Shown here one piece after another: positions 33,537-46,062 of a stretch of 64,000 nt of DNA. The stretch comes from Malus domestica (lineage: Eukaryota; Streptophyta; Magnoliopsida; Rosales; Rosaceae): contig NC_091667.1 of NCBI RefSeq assembly GCF_042453785.1, positions 14,660,001 to 14,724,000 on the forward strand, read 5' to 3'. Made by a program: the position numbers and the translations under genes. The first letter of the stretch is position 1. Each line of letters starts with the position of its first letter. The notes beneath the pieces are model-generated. The model ran no database searches. It was given only the letters and a program-made list of their open reading frames with translations, and had not been told where the DNA came from.

Positions 33537-36500
33537 AGTGGTATCAGAGCCTAGGTCTAGTAGTTGGTGAATCCTTTTGTGTTTTGTAGTTCATAAGTTT
33601 GTGATCTAAAAGTTGTAATTGTTACAAGCTTTATTCTTGCTTCTTTGAAAGTAAATTTTGTTGGAAAATTTGCTATCTCAAATGTTGTAGATGTTGTTCA
33701 TATGAGCATGAATATTGGAGCTAAAATTTGGTGCCATACTTTTGGGAAAATTCGGCCAAAATCAAAGGGTGAATTTTTGGGTTCTTGTTTGACTTGTTAA
33801 AAGTGTTTTAATGTGTTCTTTGGAACCCCTGAGTACCCTAGTTTGGTTAGATGTTATTTCCCTTAAGTAAGAATGGTTTTGGAATGTTTTTGGGTGGAAA
33901 AAGTTCATGGAAAAATTTGGGTTTTTCATGGATGTTCTTCATTGTTCTTGATGTTCTTGCCAAGAACAAAAAGGTTTGGTGTTTTGATTCAAAGTTTTGA
34001 TTTATTTCATAAAGTTTATGTGATATGTTTTTAAATGATTTATCATGTATTTAAAGTGTTAAATATTTGATTAAATGATGATAGAAATATCTATCATCAA
34101 AACATATATTATTTTTATGAAAGGTGATAGAAATAATGGTGATAAGAATTTCTTATCTTACACCACTTGATTAATTTTGACAAAACTCACAAATCAACAC
34201 ACACACCAATCTTATCCCTCCCCAAAACCAGCCACTCCCTCAAAGGGAGTACTTTTGGGGTTTTTATGCAATTACATAAAGTTTTGACACTTTTGTGTAT
34301 TTGCACTTTGGCCCAAAAATTTACGTTTTTACGTTAAGGTCCAAAAACGCTAAAGGACAAATTGTTTTGTTCCTTTAATGAAGTTTTTGCATTATTAAAA
34401 GTTTGGGTTCTAGTTGTATTTACATGAAGTTGTGAATTTTGTGTACTGTACAAGGTGACCCCAAAAGTTTTTGTTATTGCAATATGGCCCAAAAGTTGAG
34501 GTTAATTGCATGATGGCCCAAATAGGATGAGAACAAAATTGTTTTGTCTCTTTAAATGAGAATTGGATTTTCATTTTGTTTAGCTCCATTTAAATCAATT
34601 TTATGGATACAAAAACCAAATGAAAATGTTGCATTCATTAATTAGTTAAAGTGTTAATTAATTAAAGGGTGATTATGAACCTAAGCCTAATATAATTGAG
34701 CTATGTGAAAGGCGTTTCAAATTTGTTTGAACCATGGGAATGTGTAGATTAGATTTTGGTTGTAATTTGATTTGATCAAATGTTGTAAAAGGGCTTAAGC
34801 TCTTCTTTACTTTAAAGTAATTTGTTATATGCAAATGTTGTAATGAGCATAAGCTCACCTTTACTTTGAAGTACTTCTTTCTTGCTTTATACGATATGCA
34901 TGAAAATGAAGTAGTTGGGTCCAACGCCCATAAGACAACACGCCTTAATGTGATTAAACGCGTAACTAAAATCAATCACCATTCCTAGACCGAGATTCAA
35001 CACAAGGCTCGTGTTGAATCTAAACAAAGGTTCATAATCATCCTTAGGCCCTAAGGCAACTATATAGTCCATCAAATGAATGCAAAGTTTATGTTAGTAG
35101 TATCATATACTCTTGCTTTAAAAATCGTTTTAAAAGCATAGTGGGAGTATTATGTACAACTAAAACAAAGGGATGGACCAATAGTTGTAATAGGACCAAA
35201 ATAGTTTTAATAGAGATTAAAATGTATGTTTATATGTGATGAGACACAAAACCCTCAACCAAACCAATATTAAGTTGATAAGCGAGAGATGTTTAGAATA
35301 TCTCTTCGTGGCCTTCCACCGTGGTGGGATCCAATCGTTTATGACTTGTACACCGGCTTCACCCTATCATGGGGGAGTACACAGTGCATGCTTATACTCA
35401 GGAGGAATCCATATACATATGATGAGGTGAGTGTAGGCAACGAGGATAGCTATATATCGTATCATCGTGAGGCTATTCTTGAACCCCTTCACACACTAAG
35501 CATGGTGGGAAGAACTTAACTAAGTGCAATGGAACCAATATCATATCATTGTGAGGTTACATTCTCTAGAGGCCAAATAAGATGGGTACTTGCATGAGTT
35601 GCAAATGAGTAAGCGTACTCTCTCATTATTATTGTTGCTAGCCATATATCGTATCATCGTGAGGTGGGCTTGGTAATAGTGAGCCTCCCATAACCTACTA
35701 GGAGTTTCATCCAAAACTCTCGAATTCCTATGAGGGATATGGAATTTGCCAAAAATAGTGGGTGGTGCTATTTGATTTAAAGACCCAAATCAAATGGCTT
35801 AAAATCAATCAATTTATATTCGTTATGTATTTGATTACCAATATATTTGCAAACGCTATCCAACACTTGACAAAACCGAACGTTTAGTTTACGGACTTGG
35901 TACTACAAAACCATAGATTGTCTTTAATGGCTTGTAAAAGTACCAAAGTAGTCTCATCCTCACAATCTTCCTATTGATAATGTATCATTAGAAGAATATG
36001 TTAGAAAAGGTCTATCATAAAGAGGACAACACTTTTAATGTCATAATTCTTCAATTACAAATTGTTGTATGAAGAAATAGGAGTTGCTTTGAACAACTCT
36101 TAGTCAATGCAAACACTAGTGCTTGTTTCTTTGTTAAATGAACAAAGAACTTGAGAAGAAAGCACAAAGGCATGGACACTTTATGTGCCATGATTCTTCA
36201 CTTACAATTTGTTGTGTGAAGAAATAAGAGTTGCCTTGTACAACTCTTGAAGGTTTGTAATTATGTTTAGAACATAATGGTTGGTTGACAAAAATAGTCC
36301 ATCAACATGGACTTATGATGATTTTGAATCATTGAGTGTTGAAGTGATAAACCACTTAACGAGACGGAAACTAGGCAAGGACTTCACCTTTGTTTCTCTA
36401 TCCTAATCGTTCACTAAGTTTATTGTAAACTATGTAGTGCAAAATAACCACATGCTCTCCAAAATGTTTGATGTGTATAACACAATTGAAAAAGGTTTCA

Positions 36501-39500
36501 AGAGAGATAGTGGGAGTTTAGGGACCATGACTAATGTAGTCAAAGGTGAAGGTCAAATAAAGAAGATAAATAACTCCAAGGGAACAAACTTTCTTTATGA
36601 AAGGATGGATATTGGAAGGGGTATTTGCAAGAAATGTCTTGCAAGTGTCAAGGACACACCTTTCGAAGGTGTTGTAAATTGTTCTTGAAAAGTTCAAAAC
36701 AGTTGGTTCTTCTACTTGAATGCATGATTCCGTATTAGTAACTATGTTTTACAATCGTTGTAAAAATGTGACTAATAAGAAGTAGAAGATATATGAGTGA
36801 AGAAAATGTGCTTCACATTCGGAAACGTGAATCAAATGTAGATCTCTGCGAAAACAAATGGTACTTACTTCCTCATATGAACTACCAAAGAAATTGGAAA
36901 AACATAGATTGTCTTTCTATTCCAATTTTAAGGAACTAAATTCCGTCACTATGTGAAATGGATAAATGTTTTGTTTGACAAAACAATGTTCTTTATTAAT
37001 CAATGATTAGATTATGGTAATCTAATTAATTGTCTCTATAGTAGAGATAATATGGTAGTGTTAACTGTTTAGAAAATAATGATGCTTAAAACCCAAAAGG
37101 TTGCAAGGTAGTGACTAATCCCAACTAAAATTGTGATACCTCTAAAACATAAATTACGAGTTGGTCATAGATGGACGCTTTGGATCGTTAGATCCGGATC
37201 CAATACCTTCTTGTTAAAATTGTATAGAGGCGAAATGTTCGAATCTTTATTCTTTTGGAAAGAAGAAAGAATCACAAAGTTGTTGAGGTTAATTCACTTA
37301 GATGTTAGTGGCACTTGTCCACAAACATAATACTACTCATGTTGGATAACATTCACCGAAGATCACTCTCGGTTGGACTATAGTTTATTTTGAATAAACA
37401 CAAGTCCGAATACTTTGCAAAATGTTTCAAAGAATTCAAGTAATGTAAGTTGATGAGTAAGACATCTAAAGTATTTACCTCCTTAGATTTGATCCAAGGA
37501 AAGGTAACACTTTAGATAAGTTTCCTTGAAAGATATCAAGGAAAATAGCATCATAAGATAATGTATTTCTCCATTAGGAGAAGAACGAACTTGAATAAGA
37601 TTTAGTTCGTTAGATGTTATCTATTACCCATATATAGGATATATACTTCTAAAAACAATATGATTGTCAATGAGAAGATCTTCCAATATTTTCATGACTC
37701 CATAAGATGTAGTTGGAAAGAAAGACAAATCTTAAGCATGTTAAAGATTTGGGGTTGTGTGCTAACAAGCAATATTTGTTTGATAATAATCTTGTTGGAT
37801 ATCCTTAAAATAACTTTTGGATATCGCTTCTATAAACCAACTAACAAATGTTGTTTTGTTGGGTAGTTCATTGTAATTCTACAATGTGATTTGCCTAAAA
37901 GCAAATGAACGAGAGATAGAACTCAAAGAATGGGTTCTTTGAGAGACAAGATAGTAATCAACAAATATAACAACCTAGTTCCTATACCACAAGCTCCAAG
38001 GTAGTCGATAAGGATTTATAAACCGTCTCAGTTGAATGGTTTTGAACTTTATGACTACATTGAGTGCATATACGATATATACTCAAGGAAATGGTAAAGT
38101 ACCATTTGACTCGAAAAAATGAAACCTTCAAAGCTAATTGGTAGCTTAAGGTGACTACAATCAAAGAGAATGGTTGACTTTAAAGGAACCATTTTTGACG
38201 TAGTCTTAGTTTCAATTAATTCGAAGATTGCTAGCTACAACTAAATGGTGATTCAATGTTTTGACATAATATGGGTTTCCGAAACCATTATTAAGATAGT
38301 CTTGATAATATATGTGTAAAACTACTAATCACAAGACATGTAAGTTGTAGAGATCCATCCATCATGGATCTTAGCAAGTTAGTGGGAGCTATTTGCATTT
38401 TATGAGAAAAGGATCAAATCGTTTGATTTCTCATAAAGATGTAAATGAATCTTTTGTTTACTAGTTTTACAAAAGATTAGTGGGAGTTAATCATGTTCCT
38501 AAAATTTAAATATATATGATATATTAATTTTGGAAATGAAAAGAATACTTCTTCGTTAAAGTTATGACTTTAATACATTATATGAAGATAGAATGTATAT
38601 GGGAGATAAAGTCTATATACAAGGGATGGAAATCTATAATGATATATTTCATGATATAATTGGATTATATCAATCCCTAATAATAGACAATGGATGCTAG
38701 GAAGTTTCTCATATGATGATAAACTTCAATAAGAAGGACGATTCTAGTGAGACTAGCAAGTTGCCCTTCTCAAAGGGAACGTACCCTTTGACTCCCAAAG
38801 AAATAATGCGTAAATATAATCCTTTATGCATACACAGAAAGGTGATTTATGTATTTCATATTGTATGAAAAACATTGATATGAGTTGTACCTAGAACGGT
38901 ACAAGACGATATCAGTGCAAGCCCAGGATCAGAACCATGGCAACTGTCAAGTGAGTCCTTAAGTATTTAAGAAATACTAAAGGATAAATTCCTCAAAGAA
39001 TGAGGAAGAATTAGAGTAATGTAAGGGAAGCGTAAATGTATTAGATTATGAATCTAATCCATCATTGGATGTTTCTTCATTATGAATGGAGATAAACGAA
39101 TATCTCTTTATTATGACTAAAGAGATATTTGGATGGAAACATTAAAGTAATGACTTTAGTGTGTTCCATTATGAATGCAAAATATATTGCCATATAGAAG
39201 TTTACAACAATGTTGTTTGGATGGGAAAGTTCATTTATGAACTCTCTATTCGGTTCCAACCAGAAAGTGTATGACACTAATGGGGCGATAGCTCAAGCCT
39301 GGGAATCAAGGTCTCATCAAGATCCGAACACAAATGAGAGACTGAACCACATGATTGAGAATCATGTATAATGGTGACGTCGGTATTCTCAAGGTTGCTT
39401 CTATGGATAACACATATAGATATCCACTACCTAGGCCTACTATTCAGCCATTTATGAAATGACTACAGAAGAGATATCATCATTGATGATCAAGCTGATT

Positions 39501-39522
39501 GGCTCTAGTGCAAGTGGGAGAT

Positions 39523-41340
39523 TGTTGGAAATGTGCCCTAAAGCCAATCATGTGATGATACTTTACGGACATTTCACATGTTAAACTAATCTAGTTTTAC
39601 ATATAAAGGGCAAAGATTATTGTTTGAGCCGTCTCATATAAATGTTATATGCTTAAACGATAAAGTCCAAGGAATATGTGATTGGGAGAATGTAATCTAA
39701 TGAAGTTAGATTCATGAGACCATTCTTTCGTAGACACATCCTAAACGTTCCTGATCATAGGATTGCCAATTGGGCGTTGACAGTCCGTTAAGATCAGTAC
39801 GTACTATGTCTTCTCTCAGGGAGAGTGATTAGTCTCGAATCATTGGTGTGTGTGACATCAAGACAAGTGCGGTAGGTGCTCAATAGAGAATGAGTTCACT
39901 GAACGCGATCAACGAAGAGTTCTCATATTCCATGTCACATGAGAACTCATGGTTGGGATAATGCAAAGTAGTCCTTTAACCTGAGGCATCATAGTTGTCT
40001 TGTGGTTAAGACCTTGATCTTTGATTATGTCAAAGTCATCCCACCAGGAGGGTGTCCACGGCATCGTTGGGGTCAAGCCGCTTAGCTATGGAGACAAGTG
40101 AATGCGCAACAAGGGATCTCTAACCTTCAAACCGTTTGAAGGAGAATACTCTATGATATGATTTGAATCTCTGGCCAGAGTATGAATGAGATTTGGGAAT
40201 GCGTTCCTAATCACATTCAAGGTAATCATATAATCACAAGACACACATTGGATAGTAGACATGAGAAAATAAACTATCAAACCAAACAATGTGGTCAAGA
40301 GTATTAGATTAGAGAAGGACCGTATTGCATTTGTAATCTCGAACTGAATAGGTTCTCCACCTCTTCTGATTAGCTTGGGTAACCATGACATACGGCTAGG
40401 TGTCACTCATGGTTTGTGGAAGCCCTAAACGTGTGTAATCACTAAAGGGAGAATTGAAAATAGTTTCAATTCACAATCGATGTAAAATGGTTTTAATCGC
40501 CCACTGCCTCGCTAAAAGGAACCTAATGGATCGTACACCGTGTAAGGTAGAGATGGACGAAATAAATGAAATGAGTAAGATTAATTGAATGGTTTAATTA
40601 TTTATGGCAAGGATTAATTAATATGTTAATTAATCAAACGAATAAGTTCGTTAAAGACCACGGGATAGTTTTGGACCTTAAGGCCCAATGGGCTTCGAAC
40701 GTCAAGCCCATTAACTTAAGTTGTATGACAATTTAATGAATAAAGATTCATTAAAGCCCAAAAGCCCAAAAATCCCTAAATGGCCGGCCATAAGGAATGA
40801 ATTAGGGTTTTGGTTATTTAGGTCACTTAAAGAAGTGACTATATAAATGACTTTATAGCCAAATATTCATTAAGTGAAAAATAAGGGTTTATTTTTGGGG
40901 AAAATGGGTGAGAATTGTCTCTCCATTTTCTCTCTAAAGAGGCCAACACCTTGGAGGTGATTAGCTAGTCATCTAATCCTCCAAGGTCACTCATTCATCA
41001 TCCAATCTCTCCTTGGTGTAGAGACTTAGAGGTTCTCAATTTTGGGAACTTGGAGAACCTATTCTTCCATCCAAATCCATGGATCTAAGAAGCAAGGAAT
41101 GAAGGCCCTATCTCTTTGGGTGATTAGCCTTTGCTTATGCAAAGAGGAATCTACAAAGGTATTAATTTCAACTCACTCATGTTTTGAGTTGATTATTGGT
41201 TCACCAATCTACTAGGCTTTGAATTTCATGGGTAAATGTTTTGTATTTGAGTGCATGTAAGCATGATTCCGCCTTTAATTGTTAATTGCATGCTATATGA
41301 TGTTGCTCAAATGAACATGTTTTACAAAATAATTCCTTCA
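39523..41340 (+). repeat. 3' LTR of the 9.6-kb retroelement
   Basis: Same length as the 5' LTR (1,818 bp), with four substitutions. It ends directly at the duplicated TGCCC and the last 12 bp of the hAT element. The identical 106-codon antisense frame in each LTR (32282-32602 and 40086-40406) is a by-product of the repeat. Confidence 0.93.
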
Positions 41341-41352
41341 TGCCCACCCCTA

Positions 41353-42168
41353 CCTGCAACACCCAATAGCAAATAAGTTTGAATAATGGAAAACTTTAAA
41401 AGGGGATAAATGTAAAATGCTTAGAGCATCCCCCAAATGAGGGGCTCTATAGGGCACTGAAAAAGTGGCGGATATAGTCAATTTAGAGTTTCGAAAAATC
41501 TTTGGAGCTCTAAAAAGAATCTCTCTCAAATTCGACAGAGATAAGACTGATTCGTCACACGTCCCCTCAAGTTCGACAAAGAGAGAAACTGACTTCGTCG
41601 TTCGTCCTTATAAGTTCGACAGAGATAGACTGAGAATCGAGAGGGATGAAAGTTGGTCTAGACTCTAGGAGAGAGATCGAGATACGAGAGGGATGAATGA
41701 AGAGAAAAGATTCAGTCTAAGTGTGGGAGAGTTTTCAAGAAAGTGACTGAGTGAGGTTAGACTCGAGTGAGATGTGTGTTTTGTGAGATTTGAGCGGTAT
41801 ATGTTTATTGGGTACAGCCCAGGTCAAGGGCCCTTATCTTCAAAAAATTGGAACCGTCCCACCCTGCTGTTTACTTAGACCTGACCCTCTCCACCTCGTT
41901 TGTATAGAAAATAATATAGACCCGCCCTAAATCACTAGTACCTTCTTCTACCTGCGGGCCTAAGGACCTGTTTACCCACCCCTAGAATTCAATCTTGACG
42001 AATTTGTACCTACAAAACAATTAAACACACTATGATCAATGACCAAAGCTACGAGCCAATGGAGTAGGAGGTTTGGTTCATGGATCTCTGATGCCTAAGT
42101 TAGTTTCTCCGAAAAGAGAGATAGAGAGGGAGGGAGAGAAAGAGAGAGAAAGAAAGAAAGAAAGATAG

Positions 42169-42211
<43 letters not shown>

Positions 42212-42535
42212 AAAAGAGAGAGAGATAAAGAGAAAGAGAAAGAGAAAGAAAGAAAGTTTAGTGATTAATTGCTTAGCAAAATCTTGACAGAAATTGGTGT
42301 AGAATGACGTATTTATAGAGGGATAGCTGACCACATGTTTAGCATTGTCATGCCATTTGTCGACGTGCATAATTTGTTGGATGCAGAAGAGAATTACCAT
42401 AAGATATTATTTAATTAATCATATATTAAGATTATCTCATAGTATCCTTTATTAAATTTGATTGTGAAAGCTTTAACAGAAGATTTGGTTATTAATCATA
42501 TTTTTAACACCTTTGACTTTTCTCCTTTTCATGGG
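41353..42535. repeat. Intergenic DNA with a hAT-like terminus and a GA microsatellite
   Basis: AT-rich flank contains AGAGCATCCCCCAAATGAGG near 41424 (MITE-end wording). TTTACCCACCCCTAG at about 41970-41985 resembles a second hAT right end, but no partner end was found. A long GA/GAA/GATA purine tract runs from about 42113 to 42256. The antisense open frame across it is a by-product of the repeat. No gene recognised. Confidence 0.5.
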
Positions 42536-43333
42536 CAGCGGAGCTTGGAGAAGTCCCTTAGTGTATACTTTTTGTAGATGATATAGTACTGATACATGAA
42601 ACACATGAGAGAGTAAATGTGAAGCTTAACATATGGCAGGAAGTGTTGTAATATAAAAGTCTTCACCTAATTAGGTTAAATATAGAGTATATGAAGTACA
42701 AGTCCAGTGGGAATTGGGGCCCAAATGAGATAGGGTTGAGGATTAAAGTTCTAAAAAAATACCAAAGAGTGAACGCTTTAGTTATTTTGGATCTATCTCA
42801 CAAAAGAACGGAGAATTGGATAGAGATCTAAACTACAGAATACAAGATGGATGGATGAAGTGAATGAGTGCATTAAGTGTATTGTGGGACAGTTGTTGCC
42901 ACTAAAACTCAAGGGGAAATTTATAGAACGGCAATAAGGAAAACAATGCTTTACGACATGGAATGTTGGGCGGTTAAGCATTAACATGTACAAGAATGAT
43001 TCATTGGATGTGTGAGCACAAAAGAAATGATAGGATTAAGGACAAGGATATCCGAGGTAAGGTAAAGATAAGATGAGAGAAGGTCGGTTAATGTAGTTTG
43101 GACATGTGAAACAAAGACCTATAGATGGTCCGGTTAGAAAATGGGATTATGAGACAAATGCTCAAGGTAAAAATGGTAGAGGAAGACCTAGGAAGATTTG
43201 AAAAGAGACTTTAACAAAAGACATACTTTGAGCTAAGAAAAACTTGATGCAGAACTGAGCATAGTAGCATTCTAGGATTCATAGAGCCGACGTCACTTAG
43301 TGGAATAAGGCTTTGTTGTTGTTGTTGTTGTAT
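42536..43333 (+). mobile_element. Non-LTR retrotransposon (LINE) 3' remnant
   Basis: The plus strand retains broken reverse-transcriptase wording: FVDDIVLIHETHERVNVKL around 42570-42625 (the F-x-DD active site), then MKYKSSGNW and a diverged tail with many stops. It terminates in AGTGGAATAAGGCTTTG followed by (TTG)n at 43312-43332, a typical 3' end of plant LINEs. Truncated at the 5' side and inactive. Confidence 0.75.
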
Positions 43334-43607
43334 TCTTTGATGGAGTTTATGTGTGTTGGCTTCTAATATGTGTCACTACTTTTACTTAGTTTTCTTGCTA
43401 AATCTTTCTTTTTTGTGTTGACAGGCAGTTGCATAATTCATTAGCAAGCCAATAATCTGTGAAAAAGAAATACAACAAGGCGTTTGTCAATACACGAAGT
43501 ACGATGTCGGAATTTGCCTTTTCTTTGGTTTGATTGTCGTTGTGAGTGGAGAAAGACAAGATTGCGATGGTTCCTAGTATTCAAATAAGAGTTAAAGGCT
43601 ATTAAGG

Positions 43608-44616
43608 GTCAATTTGGGATTGTTGTGTTTTAAAAAAAATATGCTCCTAATGTGTTTTAAGAATAATCAGCTATAAAGTAAAATAGATGAGTGTTTGGTT
43701 AACTTTATTTAAAAGTGTTGTGAGATTGAAAAGCAGTGTAAAAGTTTTTGATAAATTTTAATGCAAAAATGACACAATTGTATACAATGACAAAATGGAC
43801 ATAGTAGTAGCAGTGGGGGCGACGACAATAGTGGCGGGGAAAATGGTGGTAGTGGTGGTGTGTTGCAGTGGTGGTGATGGTAGCAGCAATGGTGAAGGTA
43901 CGGTGGTGATGCCAATAGTGGGATGTGATATTGGGGTGCAAAGGTAACAATGGGAGTAGAGGCGATGGTACCGCCAATGGTGGCAGTTGTGGTTGTGGTG
44001 GTGGTATTAGTGGTGGTATTGGTGGTGAGGATGGCGACAATGATGGTGGTGACAATTGTGGTAATGGTAATTGTGGTTGCGGTGGTAATGGTGGTTGTTG
44101 TGGTTGTGGTGGTGGCATTGGTGGTGGGGATGGCGACAATGATGGTGGTGACAATGGTGGTAATGAAAATTGTGGTTGCGGTTATGGTTGTGGTGACAGA
44201 GGTGGCGGCGTTTGCAGTAATGGTGATGATGATGGTGACAATGGTGGTAGAAGGCGGTTGTTGTTGTGGTCACAATAGTGGAGGTAGTGGTTATGGTGGT
44301 GACTGTGGCAACAATGGTAGTCGGAGGTGGTAACGATCACTTTATTCTCTAAGAGATAAAATGTGGGTGGAACTGTAAATATGCTATTTTCAAAAAAAAT
44401 GACAAAGGTGTTATAATAATTGAAAACATTTATTAAAGGCACAACTCAGCTTTTTATTAAAACAGCTTTTAATGGTACATGCAGGCTGCTTTTAAAAGCT
44501 GTTATCTGGAGGTCATTACGTTTAAAATAAGCAGGATATTTTACTTTTACCAAACACTTTTTTACTACTTAACTTTAAAGTAAAGCAGTTTTTGGTAAAA
44601 AAAATGTGGGCCTAAA
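43608..44616. repeat. Trinucleotide-rich GGT/GGC/GAC repeat block inside a MITE-like element
   Basis: About 43800-44335 is built of GGT, GGC, GAC and AAT triplets on the plus strand, including two similar ~130-bp higher-order units with GATGGCGACAATGATGGTGG at about 44029 and 44130. Outer arms at 43615-43720 and 44380-44615 share inverted GTGTTTGGT-type and TTTTAAAA-rich words, like a fold-back element. Open frames of Gly, Val or His/Pro across it are low-complexity artefacts of the triplet structure. Confidence 0.5.
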
Positions 44617-45297
44617 TCTTAAAAAGTTAATTAAGTCCTTTGACATGTAAAAAGGGGGTAGTGTTCTAAGATCATCTCCAAATGAGATGTCAAATTCCTA
44701 TGTGACAATTTGACATCTCTTAAAGTTTCGCTCTCCAATTAATATGTCAAATTAAATTATTATTTTATTACATATTTTCTTTTCTTAATTTGTTTTATTA
44801 TTTTAAGTTTTATATATATAAATAATTCTAACAACAGAATACTAATACAAATAATCCAACAAAAACGAAAATAGAAGAAATAAAAATCCAACTAAATAAT
44901 CATCACCTCTAAGAATATTTTTGTCCACGAAGCATTGTAGAATTTATGTTGAAACACAAAATATTGTAGCATGTTCACAAAGCATTGTAGGATGTCTATT
45001 CACGAAGCAATTCATTGATTTAAAAAATAAAGAATTAGCAACCCCTCTGCTGCCATTATGCCATATAGGAATTAACATTTCGTTAAAAAACATTAGCAAT
45101 ATCTTTTATTAATGTTATTGTTGATGTGAATGTTTTGACTTCTCTAAGGAGATGATCCAAGAATTTTAAAATTGAGAGCAAGTCTTCTCGGGTCTACTAA
45201 AAGGGCATTTCTCTAAATTTCTCTTTCTTATTGTCCCCTTGGATAATGGCAATTGCATGCATGTTCTTAGCAGTGACTTCCTTCAGCCGTAAGAATT
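44617..45297. other. AT-rich intergenic DNA
   Basis: AT-rich sequence with short echoed words such as CACGAAGCATTGTAG and CACAAAGCATTGTAG (44926-44990). The sequence AGATCATCTCCAAATGAGATGTCAAA near 44669 resembles the start of a small TIR element. No gene seen. Confidence 0.3.
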
Positions 45298-46062
45298 TAG
45301 TGGCATGTTTACGAAACCGGAATGGAACAAGGGGAATGGGAGTTGCACTCGTTCCAATAGACTCCGGCGTCTACTATCCGTTTGGGAATAAAAATTTACG
45401 CGGGGTCCACTCAAAATCAGCATTCCAATTCCTGATATTCCCGGAATCAGACTACCGAACATTAGCTAGTATTCGGATTTCGGGACAAAGCCTTCATCCG
45501 GAATCAGGTTTTTCTACCCAAAACACCCTTATCTTCTCCTCCCTTTAACCTGTTTTTGTCCCTCTATTTCTGATCTTGGACCAGCAAAACTTCCCCAACG
45601 CCACCACCATCACAGACCGGGATTGTCGTCAAACCAGACTCCGACTGGCAAGACTTCCACGATAGGTAATTATCGCGCTTCAGTTTGATCTGAACCATTT
45701 TGCCAATGTTTATTGAAGCACACAAGTTTGAGTAGTTTAATTAATAAATATTTCTTAATTTTTTAGGGTAAATAATTGTATTAGTTTTATATATACAAAC
45801 TAATTGAATAAAATTAAAAAATTAAAATTTTGTTTATGTAAAAGGGTATTTTAGTAATCAAATTGTTTTTTATTCCAATTCAGCTAAATTAGTAAACAGC
45901 AATTATGGAATCTGCATCATTCTCAATCTAATTCCAGACAGTTTAGTAAACATCTTCAACAGAAATCTGATTTTGAATTCACCTCATTTTAATTCTTCCT
46001 CAATCCAATTCCTCCTCAATTTAATTCCTCTCAATTTGATTACAGATTCGTAAACGCACCCT
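45298..46062. mobile_element. TIR element (~765 bp) with GTTTACGAA ends
   Basis: The left end TAGTGGCATGTTTACGAA and the reverse complement of the right end, TAGGGTGCGTTTACGAA, form imperfect terminal repeats. Subterminal words for TTCCAATTC/GGAATTGG recur in both arms (45420-45500 and 45880-46030). No transposase. Probably a non-autonomous element; superfamily not assigned. Confidence 0.55.

Larger units (their letters stand above)
31719..41340 (+). mobile_element. 9.6-kb LTR retroelement, near-identical LTRs, ruined copia pol
   Basis: Two 1,818-bp LTRs (31719-33536 and 39523-41340) and a perfect duplication TGCCC (31714-31718 and 41341-41345) define it. The primer site TGGTATCAGAGCC starts at 33539. 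A purine tract AAGTGGGAGAT precedes the 3' LTR. The 6-kb interior has only traces of copia pol: ITKLLRLIHLDVSG (pre-integrase region, about 37260-37310), an FGYRFYKPTNKCCFVG integrase-end trace at 37813-37863, and RNase H traces with GAIAQAWESRSHQDP near 39285 up to 39510. These are broken by many stops and frameshifts, so mobility would have depended on another element's proteins. Short repeated segments with TATATCGTATCATCGTGAGG-type words occur at 35440-35670. Confidence 0.93.
24534..41352 (+). mobile_element. Old hAT transposon, its two ends split 16.8 kb apart by nested insertions
   Basis: The left terminal repeat TAGGGGTGGGTAC starts at 24534. The reverse complement of the right end is TAGGGGTGGGCAC, formed by GTG just before 31714 plus TGCCCACCCCTA at 41341-41352. 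Flanking 8-bp sequences CTTGCGAC (24526-24533) and CCTGCAAC (41353-41360) match at 6 of 8 positions, a decayed hAT target duplication. Subterminal regions on both sides are rich in AACCG words (24540-24700 and 31570-31680). The element proper is about 5.3 kb: 24534-29319, 31213-31718 and the last 12 bp. It carries a broken BED-finger hAT transposase on the plus strand. Confidence 0.85.

Noticed and set aside
42095..42400. Ser/Phe/Leu-rich 101-codon frame
   Set aside because: Produced by the GA microsatellite on the opposite strand.
43705..44442. Gly-, Val-, Pro- and His-rich frames on both strands
   Set aside because: All arise from one triplet repeat array read in different registers; no start context, domain or non-repetitive part.
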